Source: Candidatus Woesearchaeota archaeon (GTDB taxonomy: Archaea > Nanobdellota > Nanobdellia > Woesearchaeales > UBA525). From it: a stretch of 9,290 nucleotides of DNA. The stretch lies in NCBI GenBank assembly GCA_023252315.1, contig JAJPEB010000041.1:1-9290 (forward strand), in the 5' to 3' direction. The position numbers and the translations under genes were made by a program. This document shows positions 1 through 6,091 of the stretch, piece by piece (within the stretch, counting starts at the first letter, position 1; each line of letters opens with the position of its first letter). The notes below the pieces were generated by a model that saw nothing but the letters and a program-made list of their open reading frames with translations, had not been told where the DNA came from and ran no database searches.

Positions 1-1
1 G

Positions 2-559
2 TACAGCTGCACCGTGATCGGCGGGCCCTGCATCGTCAAGCGCGACACCGTCGCGGGCACGTGCAGGCAGGTCGTCTTCGGATCCTCCGCGGGCGACATC
101 GTCGTGCTGGGCTGCGAGAAAGTCAACGGCTACGAGGAGGTGTACCGGCAGGTAGCGCCTCCCGGCCTCGCGTTCCAGGCGTGCCTCGACTCCGGATGCG
201 TCGACGGCGACCGCGGGTTCGTGCGCTTCCAGCCGCAAGGGACCGTCAAGTGCGACAGCACGGGCGTGCCTTCGGCGCCACAGACAACGCCTGCGCCATC
301 GTCGCCGTCCCGCATCACGCATCTTGCCTTCACGTGCGCGGTCGACGGGGTTGCGTGCCAGGAGGTGAGCGATGTCACGAGCGGCGTGTGCAGGACGTTG
401 CTCGCGCTCACGCCCAAGGGCGCGGTCAAGGCGCTCGCATGCGACAAGGGCACGGAGGGCATCGAGCTCTACAGGCAGGAGTACCCCGAGGGTGCGACGC
501 TGCGCCTGTGCCTCGGGCACGCGTGCGTGGACGGGCTGCGGGGATTCGCGAGCACCTAG
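2..559 (+). CDS. Cysteine-rich tandem-module protein, C-terminal part (5' end outside window)
   Basis: The reading frame is open from the left edge to a TAG stop, so this is the last 185 residues of a longer protein. It holds two modules of about 70 residues with identical cysteine spacing, C-x6-C-x10-C-x16-C-x22-C-x4-C, each followed by VDG-x2-RGF. Outside the cysteines the copies are much less alike. A Ser/Thr/Pro-rich linker (TTPAPSSPS) joins them and carries one extra Cys. Conserved even-numbered cysteines and a Pro/Thr linker are typical of an extracellular disulfide-bonded protein, but the signal peptide would lie outside the window. I do not recognise the family. A GTG at 14 could be read as a start but would cut into the first cysteine module, so it is almost certainly internal. 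A pyrimidine tract follows the stop. Confidence 0.8.
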   Translation, partial: YSCTVIGGPCIVKRDTVAGTCRQVVFGSSAGDIVVLGCEKVNGYEEVYRQVAPPGLAFQACLDSGCVDGDRGFVRFQPQGTVKCDSTGVPSAPQTTPAPSSPSRITHLAFTCAVDGVACQEVSDVTSGVCRTLLALTPKGAVKALACDKGTEGIELYRQEYPEGATLRLCLGHACVDGLRGFAST

Positions 560-562
560 GCG

Positions 563-599
563 TTCCTCCTTCTCTCTTTTTTTCTTCCCCCTCTTCCCC
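563..599 (+). terminator. Polypyrimidine tract after the cysteine-rich gene
   Basis: An unbroken run of 37 C/T bases starts four bases after the TAG stop and includes seven consecutive T. Archaeal RNA polymerase terminates at T-rich tracts without needing a hairpin, and similar tracts follow other stop codons in this window. Confidence 0.6.
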
Positions 600-646
600 G
601 ATCCCTCACGCACTGCCCCTTCGCGTCTCGCGACGCACGCGCGCGC

Positions 647-687
647 CCGGCCCTCGTGCCCGACACGCCAACGGAGGGAAGGGCCGG
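647..687. terminator. Inverted repeat between convergent genes, possible terminator
   Basis: CCGGCCCT (647-654) and AGGGCCGG (680-687) are perfect 8-base inverted arms around a 25-base loop. An alternative pairing, CTCGTG (653-658) with CACGAG (691-696), overlaps it. The element lies between the converging stops of the cysteine-rich gene and the PEGA gene, in an otherwise gene-free stretch of 156 bases. On the - strand the segment at 683-673 is a short pyrimidine run. It may be a terminator for the - strand operon. GC-rich DNA forms such arms readily, so confidence is limited. Confidence 0.35.
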
Positions 688-715
688 TGCCACGAGCCCC
701 TGATGCGATGGCGGC

Positions 716-2833
716 TCACTCGCCGATCCGGTGCCGCAGCCTCCTCGTGACGAAGATGAACCCCATCGTCACGAGCATGAGCGCGAACCCGACGAGCGTG
801 GGCAGGAGCGGGTCCTTCATCGCATCGCGCAGGTGCGCGAGCGACCAGAACGGCGCGGCGTTCCTCTCGGCGTCCGCGCCCGCCTGCTGCGCCACCCCCT
901 CGATATAGAAGCTGCGGTCCGCGAGCGGGTACGTCCTGCTCGCCTCCGCATTGCGCAGCGTCACGTTCTCGATGCGTACCGTCGTGTCAGGGCTCGTCGC
1001 GTCGATGGTCGCCTCCCACGTCCCGTACTGCGCGCTGCCCGCGACGCGCCGCAGCGGGACCTCGAACGCGTCGCCCTTGCTCGTCGATATCCCCGCGCTC
1101 ACGCCGAGGAGCCCCACCGCGTCGCGCGCGTCGAGGCGCAGCGTCACGCTCGAGCCGTTCTGCACGGTGCTGTTGCCGAGCGTGGAATAGACGAGCATCA
1201 GGCGCTCGTTCCCTGCGGTGTCCGACGTGAGGTAGAAGGACGCTGCTTGAGGGGAGAGATCGTAGGGCTTGCCCGCCGCGTCGCGTGCGCTCATGCTCGC
1301 GAGCGTGTACTTGCCGGGCACGGTGGCCGAGATGTTCGCGCTCCACGTCCCGTACGAGGACGTGCCTTGCGCGAGGCGCAGCGTCACTGGGATGAGCGTG
1401 CCGTTCGGGTTGCGCACCGTCGCCTCGACGCCCGCGATCGCCCCTCCTGCGCCGATGCTCACGTCCGCCGAGAGCGTCTCGTTCTCCCCTTCGCCCACGA
1501 CGTCCTTCGCGAAGAGCGCGTAGACGAGCGTAGGGACGGGGGCCGAGTCGTTCTGGGGCTTGTCGAAGATGCCTCCTCCGCCGCCCCTGCTCTCCCTCGG
1601 AGGGTTCCCGGAGCCGCCGGACGAGCCTGTGCTCGGGAGGGTCCTGGAGTGCCCGCGCTCGTGGCCGAGGGTGAAGCTCGAGTGCACTCCCGTCGAGTTG
1701 TCGTCTGCCTCTATGAGCACGATGAAGTTATCGCCTGCGAGGATGTCGCCGATGTCCGTGCGCCAGTCGATCTCCCCGGTCGCGGGGTTCGGGGACGGCG
1801 CGAGCGCGTACGTCGTGCGCGTGCCCGAGCCCTGCGTGTTCTCGAGCGTGACGCTAAGCGACGTGGGCGTGAGCGCGTGGTCGTTCGTGAAGACGTGCAG
1901 CTGCGTGCTCGCGCTCCCCACGACATCGGCCGAACCGTCGAGCGCGGAGAAGTAGGGATTGAGGACGTACTCCACGGCGATAGGCCACGACGCGGAGTCC
2001 GAGGAGGTCGTCGCGGTCACCGTAACGCTCTTCGTGCCGCTCGTGAAGAGGAGCCCTGGGGCCCAGACGAACGTGTCGCTCGTCCCCGACGACGTGCGCT
2101 GCGTGACGCCGTCGACCGCCCACGTGATCGTGCCGGGCGCGCCGAGCGTCACGGAGAACCTCGCGCTATCGGTCGAGAACATGTGGCTTCCCGTGACGTT
2201 CGTCGACCGGTTGACGATGGACGCGCTCCCAGAGCTCGCGTTCTGCTGCGCTGCGAGCGTGAGGTGCACGACGGTCGCCGCCCCCGCGGTCACGGTCGCG
2301 CCCTGGCTGCTCGCGTTGTAGCCGCTCTTCTGCGCAACCACGGTGTGCGAGCCAGGCGCGACATTCGGGATCGTGAGATTGCCGGATACGGCGCCGGTCG
2401 TGCCCGCAGGCGTGCCATCGAGCGAGATGTCCGCGCCCCCGGGGACCGTGCTCACGGTGAGCGTGCCGTTCGCGGGCGGCGCCTGCGCGGTGAGCGTTGC
2501 GGAGAACGTCGCGTTCTCCCCGTCCGCGAGCGTCACGTTCGCGCCGAGCGTATCGTAGCCGCTCCTGCTCACCGCGAGCGCATGCGTCGCCGCGGAGAGG
2601 TTCTCGAACACGACCGTGCCCAAGGGCGCGGCCGAGAGCGCAGGCGCGCTGTCGAGCGAGACCTGCGCGTCGTTGGGCGTCGTCGTGACGGTGAGCGAGG
2701 CGGGGTCCGCGAACGCGATCCCTATGTGCGCGACGCAAAGCCACAAAGCGCACAATGCGAGGATCGCGACGGGCCTGAGCGCCCGGGCGGCGCCCGGCGT
2801 GCCTTGCAGCTGCGAGAGGAGAGCGCGGCCCAT
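716..2833 (-). CDS. Surface protein with two PEGA domains, Ig-like repeats and C-terminal membrane anchor
   Basis: The protein has 705 residues. Residues 22-41 form a hydrophobic signal or anchor segment after a basic start. Two PEGA-type beta domains follow at about 46-116 and 122-194. A Ser/Thr-rich beta region spans about 210-390, with a Gly-rich disordered linker at about 392-430. Two homologous Ig-like repeats occupy about 435-535 and 546-644, sharing a V-P/V-x-LR, YGTW and SFYL/SFYI pattern. Residues 676-695 are a transmembrane helix followed by RRLRHRIGE, which implies an outside-N, inside-C topology. I count 17 N-x-S/T sequons among 29 Asn, suggesting heavy N-glycosylation. The gene starts 3 bp after the glycosyltransferase stop, and its Shine-Dalgarno (GGAG, 2843-2840) lies inside that gene's last codons, so the two form an operon. 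PEGA domains are common in archaeal and bacterial surface proteins; the ligand or partner is unknown. Confidence 0.9.
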   Translation of the reverse strand: MGRALLSQLQGTPGAARALRPVAILALCALWLCVAHIGIAFADPASLTVTTTPNDAQVSLDSAPALSAAPLGTVVFENLSAATHALAVSRSGYDTLGANVTLADGENATFSATLTAQAPPANGTLTVSTVPGGADISLDGTPAGTTGAVSGNLTIPNVAPGSHTVVAQKSGYNASSQGATVTAGAATVVHLTLAAQQNASSGSASIVNRSTNVTGSHMFSTDSARFSVTLGAPGTITWAVDGVTQRTSSGTSDTFVWAPGLLFTSGTKSVTVTATTSSDSASWPIAVEYVLNPYFSALDGSADVVGSASTQLHVFTNDHALTPTSLSVTLENTQGSGTRTTYALAPSPNPATGEIDWRTDIGDILAGDNFIVLIEADDNSTGVHSSFTLGHERGHSRTLPSTGSSGGSGNPPRESRGGGGGIFDKPQNDSAPVPTLVYALFAKDVVGEGENETLSADVSIGAGGAIAGVEATVRNPNGTLIPVTLRLAQGTSSYGTWSANISATVPGKYTLASMSARDAAGKPYDLSPQAASFYLTSDTAGNERLMLVYSTLGNSTVQNGSSVTLRLDARDAVGLLGVSAGISTSKGDAFEVPLRRVAGSAQYGTWEATIDATSPDTTVRIENVTLRNAEASRTYPLADRSFYIEGVAQQAGADAERNAAPFWSLAHLRDAMKDPLLPTLVGFALMLVTMGFIFVTRRLRHRIGE

Positions 2834-2836
2834 GGC

Positions 2837-3709
2837 TCACTCCTCGCCCGCTGCGAGAGGCGTCGCGCGCGGCATGCGCGCGCCGAGCATCCTGCGCAGG
2901 CGCACGCGGCCGAAGGCGGTGAATCCCTCGAGCAGGTCCTTGACGCGCATCTTGCTGCGGCCAGCGTCGCGGTCCGCGAACGCGATCGGGATCTCGCGCA
3001 CCTTTCCGCCAAGCGAGATGATCTCCTCGAGCAGCACCGCCTGGAACGCGTAGCCGTTCACGCGCATGCGATCGAAGCGCACGCGCTCGAGCACGGAGAC
3101 GCGTATCGCGCGGAAGCCGCCGCTGCAGTCGCGCACGCCCCGGACGCCGAGCAGCAGCCGTGTCGCGGCGTTCGCGCACGAGCTCACGATCCTGCGGTGC
3201 GCCCCCCACCCTGCGGGAACGGTGCCTCCCTCGACGTAGCGCGAGCCGATCACGCAATCCGCGCCCGCCTCGATCCCCTCGAGCATCCGGAAGATATCCT
3301 CAGGATCGTGCGAGAGGTCCGCGTCCATCTCGAAGATCACGTCGGGCCTGAGCCTCGCCATCGCGTACTCCATGCCTGCGATGTACGCCTTGCCGAGCCC
3401 CTCGCGGCGCGCGCGCAGCAGGAGATGGATGTGGGGGTCCTCGCGCATGCGGTCGCGCACGACGTCCGCGGTCCCGTCGGGAGAGCTGTCGTCGACGATG
3501 AGCACGGAGATCTCGTGCGTCTCGATCGACGCGCGCGCACGGATGAGGTCGAGGATGCGCCCGGCATTGTGGACCTCGTTGTACGTGGGGATGACGATGC
3601 AGGCGCGCAGTCCCGAGAGACGGGGGGCGTCCGCAAGCTCCCATCCCTGCATGCTCGGGCTCGCCCATGCGACGACCTCAGGTGCCCTTTGCGCTACGTC
3701 CTCACCCAT
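2837..3709 (-). CDS. GT2 family glycosyltransferase, dolichol-phosphate mannose synthase-like
   Basis: The 290-residue protein has the DPM1/GT2 GT-A motifs in order: IVIPTYNE (38-45), VDDSSPDGT (72-80), the metal-binding EMDADLSHDPE (127-137), GSRYVEGG (155-162), DCSGGFRA (194-201) and a late PIAFADRDAGRSKM (241-254). This family transfers a sugar, usually mannose or glucose, from a nucleotide sugar to a polyprenyl/dolichyl phosphate at the cytoplasmic face of the membrane. No C-terminal membrane helices are present, so it would need a peripheral association or a partner. The ATG at 3709 is preceded by GGGGTGG, a fair Shine-Dalgarno, and by a TATA-like TTAAATA about 50 bp upstream. Met20 is an alternative start. 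It is the first gene of an operon with the sequon-rich PEGA protein, which makes a role in that protein's glycosylation plausible. The exact donor sugar cannot be told from sequence. Confidence 0.92.
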   Translation of the reverse strand: MGEDVAQRAPEVVAWASPSMQGWELADAPRLSGLRACIVIPTYNEVHNAGRILDLIRARASIETHEISVLIVDDSSPDGTADVVRDRMREDPHIHLLLRARREGLGKAYIAGMEYAMARLRPDVIFEMDADLSHDPEDIFRMLEGIEAGADCVIGSRYVEGGTVPAGWGAHRRIVSSCANAATRLLLGVRGVRDCSGGFRAIRVSVLERVRFDRMRVNGYAFQAVLLEEIISLGGKVREIPIAFADRDAGRSKMRVKDLLEGFTAFGRVRLRRMLGARMPRATPLAAGEE

Positions 3710-3754
3710 TTTTCCACCCCCAGATGCATGTGCATGGGAGAGATACGTTCTTCG

Positions 3755-3762
3755 TATTTAAG
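3755..3762 (-). promoter_or_regulatory. TATA box of the glycosyltransferase-PEGA operon
   Basis: Read on the - strand this is CTTAAATA, about 26 bp upstream of a predicted transcription start near 3732. This leaves a leader of about 22 nt containing the GGGGTGG Shine-Dalgarno of the glycosyltransferase. Confidence 0.5.
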
Positions 3763-3774
3763 ACTAGCTAAAAC

Positions 3775-3799
3775 GCATACTTTTTCTAGAAGAATATGC
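3775..3799. promoter_or_regulatory. Imperfect inverted repeat upstream of the operon promoter, candidate operator
   Basis: GCATA and TATGC arms flank a core containing the palindrome TTCTAGAA. The element lies just upstream of the TATA box of the glycosyltransferase-PEGA operon and in the AT-rich spacer downstream of the Lrp gene. Its AT-rich dyad form suits an Lrp-type or other dimeric regulator, but no binding site can be assigned from sequence alone. Confidence 0.35.
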
Positions 3800-3817
3800 T
3801 TTGTTTGAGTAATGTCC

Positions 3818-3862
3818 AGAAAATACCAAAAATATCCATTTCGGCTTTCCAGAAAGGCGAAA
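3818..3862 (-). terminator. Hairpin plus T-runs after the Lrp gene
   Basis: Twelve bases after the Lrp stop on the - strand there is a hairpin with arms TTTCG/CGAAA and CTTT/AAAG, one internal G-G mismatch and a 4-base loop (3839-3862). It is followed on the - strand by T5 (3832-3828) and T4 (3823-3820) runs. This layout resembles an intrinsic terminator and separates lrp from the downstream glycosyltransferase operon. Confidence 0.6.
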
Positions 3863-3873
3863 CCGGCAGCGGC

Positions 3874-4317
3874 TCAGATCGTATTGAGCACGATGAGCGT
3901 GTGGGTACGCGCGATGCCGTCGAGCTGCTGGAGCTTCTTCGTGAACTCCTTGATCTCGTAGAGGTCGTGCGTGCGCACGCTCACGAGGATGTCCGCCTCG
4001 TCCACGAGCACCGTAGAGACCTCGTCCGCGCCGAGCGCCTTGATCCTGGCCGCGAGCTGCTCTTGCGAGACCTGCTTGCCCGCGGGGGTCTTGTACGCGG
4101 TCTTGATGAGGATATGCGCGAGCAGCGACTTGCCGAGCTTCTGGTAGTCGACGTGCACGGTGTAGCCCGTGATGATCCCGTCGCTCTCGAGCTTCTTGAT
4201 GCGGTTGTGCACCGTCGACGAGGGGATCTTGAGCCTGCGCGAGATCTGGTTGCTCGTGAGCTTGCCGTCCTTCTTGAGGAGATCGAGGATGTCGAGGTAT
4301 TTCCTGTCGAGCGCCAC
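3874..4317 (-). CDS. Lrp/AsnC family transcriptional regulator
   Basis: From the GTG at 4317 the protein is 147 residues, the usual length for an Lrp/AsnC protein. Residues 1-60 are the DNA-binding helix-turn-helix, opening with ALDRKYLDILDLLKKDGKL and carrying SSTVHNRIKKLESDGIITGY. The rest is the RAM-type alpha-beta dimer and effector domain, with ADEVSTVLVDEADILVSV and a closing HTLIVLNTI. The frame stays open upstream to an ATG at 4452, and another GTG lies at 4329. I chose 4317 because it gives the canonical N-terminus and sits 26-27 bp from the centre of a TACTTAAA box, so the mRNA would be leaderless. The extra N-terminal residues of the longer form look like non-coding DNA. Members bind DNA as dimers or octamers and often sense amino acids; the effector here is unknown. 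The HTH sequence resembles DPANN-type Lrp proteins. Confidence 0.92.
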   Translation of the reverse strand: MALDRKYLDILDLLKKDGKLTSNQISRRLKIPSSTVHNRIKKLESDGIITGYTVHVDYQKLGKSLLAHILIKTAYKTPAGKQVSQEQLAARIKALGADEVSTVLVDEADILVSVRTHDLYEIKEFTKKLQQLDGIARTHTLIVLNTI

Positions 4318-4339
4318 GCGAAGGCGCACGGCATCCCCG

Positions 4340-4347
4340 TTTAAGTA
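4340..4347 (-). promoter_or_regulatory. TATA box of the Lrp gene
   Basis: Reads TACTTAAA on the - strand. Its centre is 26-27 bp from the GTG at 4317, the spacing expected between an archaeal TATA box and a transcription start, so it supports both that start codon and a leaderless transcript. Confidence 0.6.
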
Positions 4348-4429
4348 GTTTGCGCCGCCCGTCCGGCGAGGAGGCGGTTTTCCCGCATGGCAGCCCACGC
4401 ATGCGAGCTCCAGATGGCGCGTGTGCGGC

Positions 4430-5428
4430 TCAGGCGGCGCGGCGCGCGGCACGCTTCGCGAGGCGCGCCGCAGGCTGCGGCCCGCAGCGGCGCAGCGAGC
4501 TCATGAGCGAGGACGGCTTGCCGCCCGCAGCGTCGAGCGCGACCGTGCGCGCCTCGACCATCGCGCGCACGTCCTCGCCGTGGAGCAGCGCGTACTTGAG
4601 CGCGCACGGCACACCCGTGCGCAGCGTCTCCTGCATCGCCGCATGCGCGCGCCTGCGGTCCTCGGGCGCAATGAGGTCGTACACGCTCTTGCCGAGCAGC
4701 TCGCCCCCGCCCTTGCGCCCCGTGAGGACGGCAGCGGTCCTGTTCGCGAGCAGGATCGCCCCCGAGGAGTCCGAGAGGAGGATCGCCTCAGGAGACGCCT
4801 CGACGATCCTGCGGTACTTGCGCTCGCTCTCGCGCATCGCGCGCTCGACGCCCTTCTGGTACGTCACGTCCTCGATGATGAGGATCGCGGAGTTCGTGCC
4901 GTCGGGGTTGCGGAGCAGCGACGCCTTGATGTCGAGCGTGCTGCGCTCGCGGTCGAGCATCTCGATCTGCGCGAACTCCGCCTTGCCCGAGACCACGTCG
5001 CGCACCGTGTCGAGCGCGAGCGGGTTCTTGAGCCCGAGCACGAACTCGTAGAACGCCTTGCCCTTGCCCGGGCCGTACATCTCGACGAGCAGCTCGTTCA
5101 TGAACTGGATGCGGTAGAGGTCGTCGATGACCGCGATGCCGCACGAGATCTTGCTGAGCAGGTTCGCGAGCACGCGCTCGGCGAATCCCATGCTCTCGGG
5201 CTCCATCGTGAAGATCGACTCGAGCGGCGCGGAGTCGATACGCCACAGCTTCGCTCGGCCCACGGCGTCGTAGTCGAGCAGGCCCTCCTTGCGGAGCAGG
5301 TCGAGGTACTTCGAGAGCGTGTGGCGCTCGAAGCGCACCTTCTTCTCGATCTCCCTGATCGTCGCGGGCTTCCCCAGCGCGAGCACCGCGTTGAGGATCT
5401 CCTGCTTGATCTCCTGCTTCACCGGCAT
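4430..5428 (-). CDS. Winged-helix regulator with two PAS-type sensor domains
   Basis: From the ATG at 5428 the protein is 332 residues. Residues 1-65 form a winged helix (TIREIEKKVRFERHTLSKYLDLLRKEGLL, then a wing ending in KLWRI). A first PAS domain spans about 85-195, from ISCGIAVIDDLYRIQFMN to AILIIEDVTYQKG. A second, about 203-312, starts with the classic SERKYRRIVEASPEAILLSD and has ANRTAAVLTGR. The end is odd: where a PAS domain normally closes with a beta strand and a D-[IV]-T-like motif there is SSLMSSLRRCG and then an Arg/Ala tail, so the C-terminus may be degenerate. No histidine kinase or output domain follows, so the HTH is probably the output of a one-component sensor. The frame extends upstream to 5551, but the TATA box at 5451-5458 lies inside that extension and fits a leaderless start at 5428. 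It is divergent from small protein A. Confidence 0.88.
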   Translation of the reverse strand: MPVKQEIKQEILNAVLALGKPATIREIEKKVRFERHTLSKYLDLLRKEGLLDYDAVGRAKLWRIDSAPLESIFTMEPESMGFAERVLANLLSKISCGIAVIDDLYRIQFMNELLVEMYGPGKGKAFYEFVLGLKNPLALDTVRDVVSGKAEFAQIEMLDRERSTLDIKASLLRNPDGTNSAILIIEDVTYQKGVERAMRESERKYRRIVEASPEAILLSDSSGAILLANRTAAVLTGRKGGGELLGKSVYDLIAPEDRRRAHAAMQETLRTGVPCALKYALLHGEDVRAMVEARTVALDAAGGKPSSLMSSLRRCGPQPAARLAKRAARRAA

Positions 5429-5450
5429 GCCGCCGATGGAACGCCGAGGG

Positions 5451-5458
5451 TATATAAA
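5451..5458 (-). promoter_or_regulatory. TATA box of the PAS regulator gene
   Basis: Reads TTTATATA on the - strand, a near-perfect archaeal TATA box. Its centre is 26-27 bp from the ATG at 5428, which fixes that start and implies a leaderless mRNA. Confidence 0.75.
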
Positions 5459-5465
5459 ATCTCTG

Positions 5466-5542
5466 ATGGTAACCCCCGCGAAAAAAATCCCCCGTCGGGG
5501 CGCATCCGCGCGCCGCCAATGGTAACCAAATAGGGAAACCAT
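5466..5542. promoter_or_regulatory. Three ATGGTWWCC repeats in the divergent promoter region, candidate operator
   Basis: ATGGTAACC occurs at 5466-5474 and 5519-5527 on the + strand, and ATGGTTTCC at 5534-5542 on the - strand. The last two form an inverted repeat (AATGGT at 5518-5523, ACCATT at 5538-5543) that abuts and overlaps the TATA-like box of small protein A. The first lies just upstream of the PAS regulator's TATA box. This arrangement suits a dimeric regulator, perhaps the PAS winged-helix protein itself, acting on both divergent genes. Confidence 0.5.
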
Positions 5543-5549
5543 TAAAAAC
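5541..5549 (+). promoter_or_regulatory. TATA-like box of small protein A
   Basis: ATTAAAAAC here predicts a transcription start near 5571. The short leader would hold the strong Shine-Dalgarno GGAGGTGG (5573-5580), three bases before the ATG at 5584. Unlike most genes in the window, this one therefore appears to have a leader and SD-driven initiation. Confidence 0.5.
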
Positions 5550-5583
5550 ACCCCATCACGGTTCCGGGCCAGGGAGGTGGCCT

Positions 5584-6012
5584 ATGGCAGAGACCCAACA
5601 GGAATTCATCACTACGTCCATGCGGGACGGCAAGGTGCGGTTCACGACGGAGCCCGGGCTCCCGCGCGTGGTCGCGAAGGCGCTCGAGGCGCAGGCGCAC
5701 AGCTTCTACCGCTACGAGGTCCCGAAGTTCCGCAACGTCGAGCTGAGCGTCGTCGCGAGGCCGCAGGGAGCGGGATTCCGCTGCGAGGCGCTCATGCGCA
5801 CCGAGCGCGGCGAGTACCAGTCGTACGCGGAGCACGAGGGCGCGCAGCAGAGCCTCACGAGGGCGCTGCGCGCGCTGCACACCGCCATCGTGCGCGACTT
5901 CGAGCACCGCGCCGTCGAGGAGATGGGCGCGGACGAGAGGCAGGTGGGCGCGTCGCATAGCCACGAGCACGACAAGGCCTACCTCGCGCACGGCGCGCAG
6001 CAGCACGCATAG
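5584..6012 (+). CDS. Small protein A, HPF/RaiA-like fold, first of two paralogues
   Basis: The protein has 142 residues and starts at an ATG directly after the strong ribosome binding site GGAGGTGG. The predicted order is strand (about 17-25), helix (27-48), three strands (51-59, 64-72, 77-84) and helix (86-108), the layout of HPF/RaiA ribosome hibernation factors and of some double-stranded-RNA-binding folds. That assignment rests on pattern and is tentative. A near-gapless alignment with the 120-residue protein encoded at 8660 shows shared LP, K, A, FYR, CEA and SLT-x-AL-x2-L residues, so the two are paralogues. The C-terminal tail (about 110-142) is probably disordered and His-rich (SHSHEHD, five His in the last 18 residues), which might bind metal. 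It is divergent from the PAS regulator and followed by the receiver-kinase fusion gene. Confidence 0.8.
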   Translation: MAETQQEFITTSMRDGKVRFTTEPGLPRVVAKALEAQAHSFYRYEVPKFRNVELSVVARPQGAGFRCEALMRTERGEYQSYAEHEGAQQSLTRALRALHTAIVRDFEHRAVEEMGADERQVGASHSHEHDKAYLAHGAQQHA

Positions 6013-6015
6013 GCA

Positions 6016-6045
6016 TCCTTCTTTCTCTCCTCCTTCTCTTCTTCC
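6016..6045 (+). terminator. Polypyrimidine tract after small protein A
   Basis: Thirty consecutive C/T bases begin four bases after the TAG stop, matching the tract after the first gene. The next gene has its own TATA box just downstream, so termination here would separate the two transcripts. Confidence 0.55.
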
Positions 6046-6061
6046 ATCACCACACACAAAG

Positions 6062-6069
6062 GATAAAAA
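6062..6069 (+). promoter_or_regulatory. TATA box of the receiver-kinase fusion gene
   Basis: GATAAAAA is centred 26 bp before the ATG at 6092, predicting a leaderless transcript. No Shine-Dalgarno is visible in the C-rich bases before the start. Confidence 0.6.
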
Positions 6070-6091
6070 CACGGCCCAGTGCCCGCCCCCC

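Noticed and set aside
731..3808. A very long + strand open frame (1025 codons) antisense to the PEGA and glycosyltransferase genes
   Set aside because: The product is dominated by Arg, Ala, Glu and His with no domain, as expected from GC-rich antisense DNA. The opposite strand encodes clear domain proteins with promoter, SD and terminator.
4318..4452. N-terminal extension of the Lrp protein, with a CVGC motif suggesting metal binding
   Set aside because: It lies upstream of and across the TATA box, and the protein is of canonical length from 4317; CVGCHAG is probably translated non-coding DNA.
4421..5533. A 370-codon + strand open frame antisense to the PAS regulator
   Set aside because: Low-complexity Arg/Leu/Glu/His composition, no start signals, and it overlaps a gene with a recognisable winged helix and PAS domains.
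5429..5551. N-terminal extension of the PAS regulator from an ATG at 5551
   Set aside because: The extension covers the TATA box and operator-like repeats, and the winged helix begins directly after the ATG at 5428.
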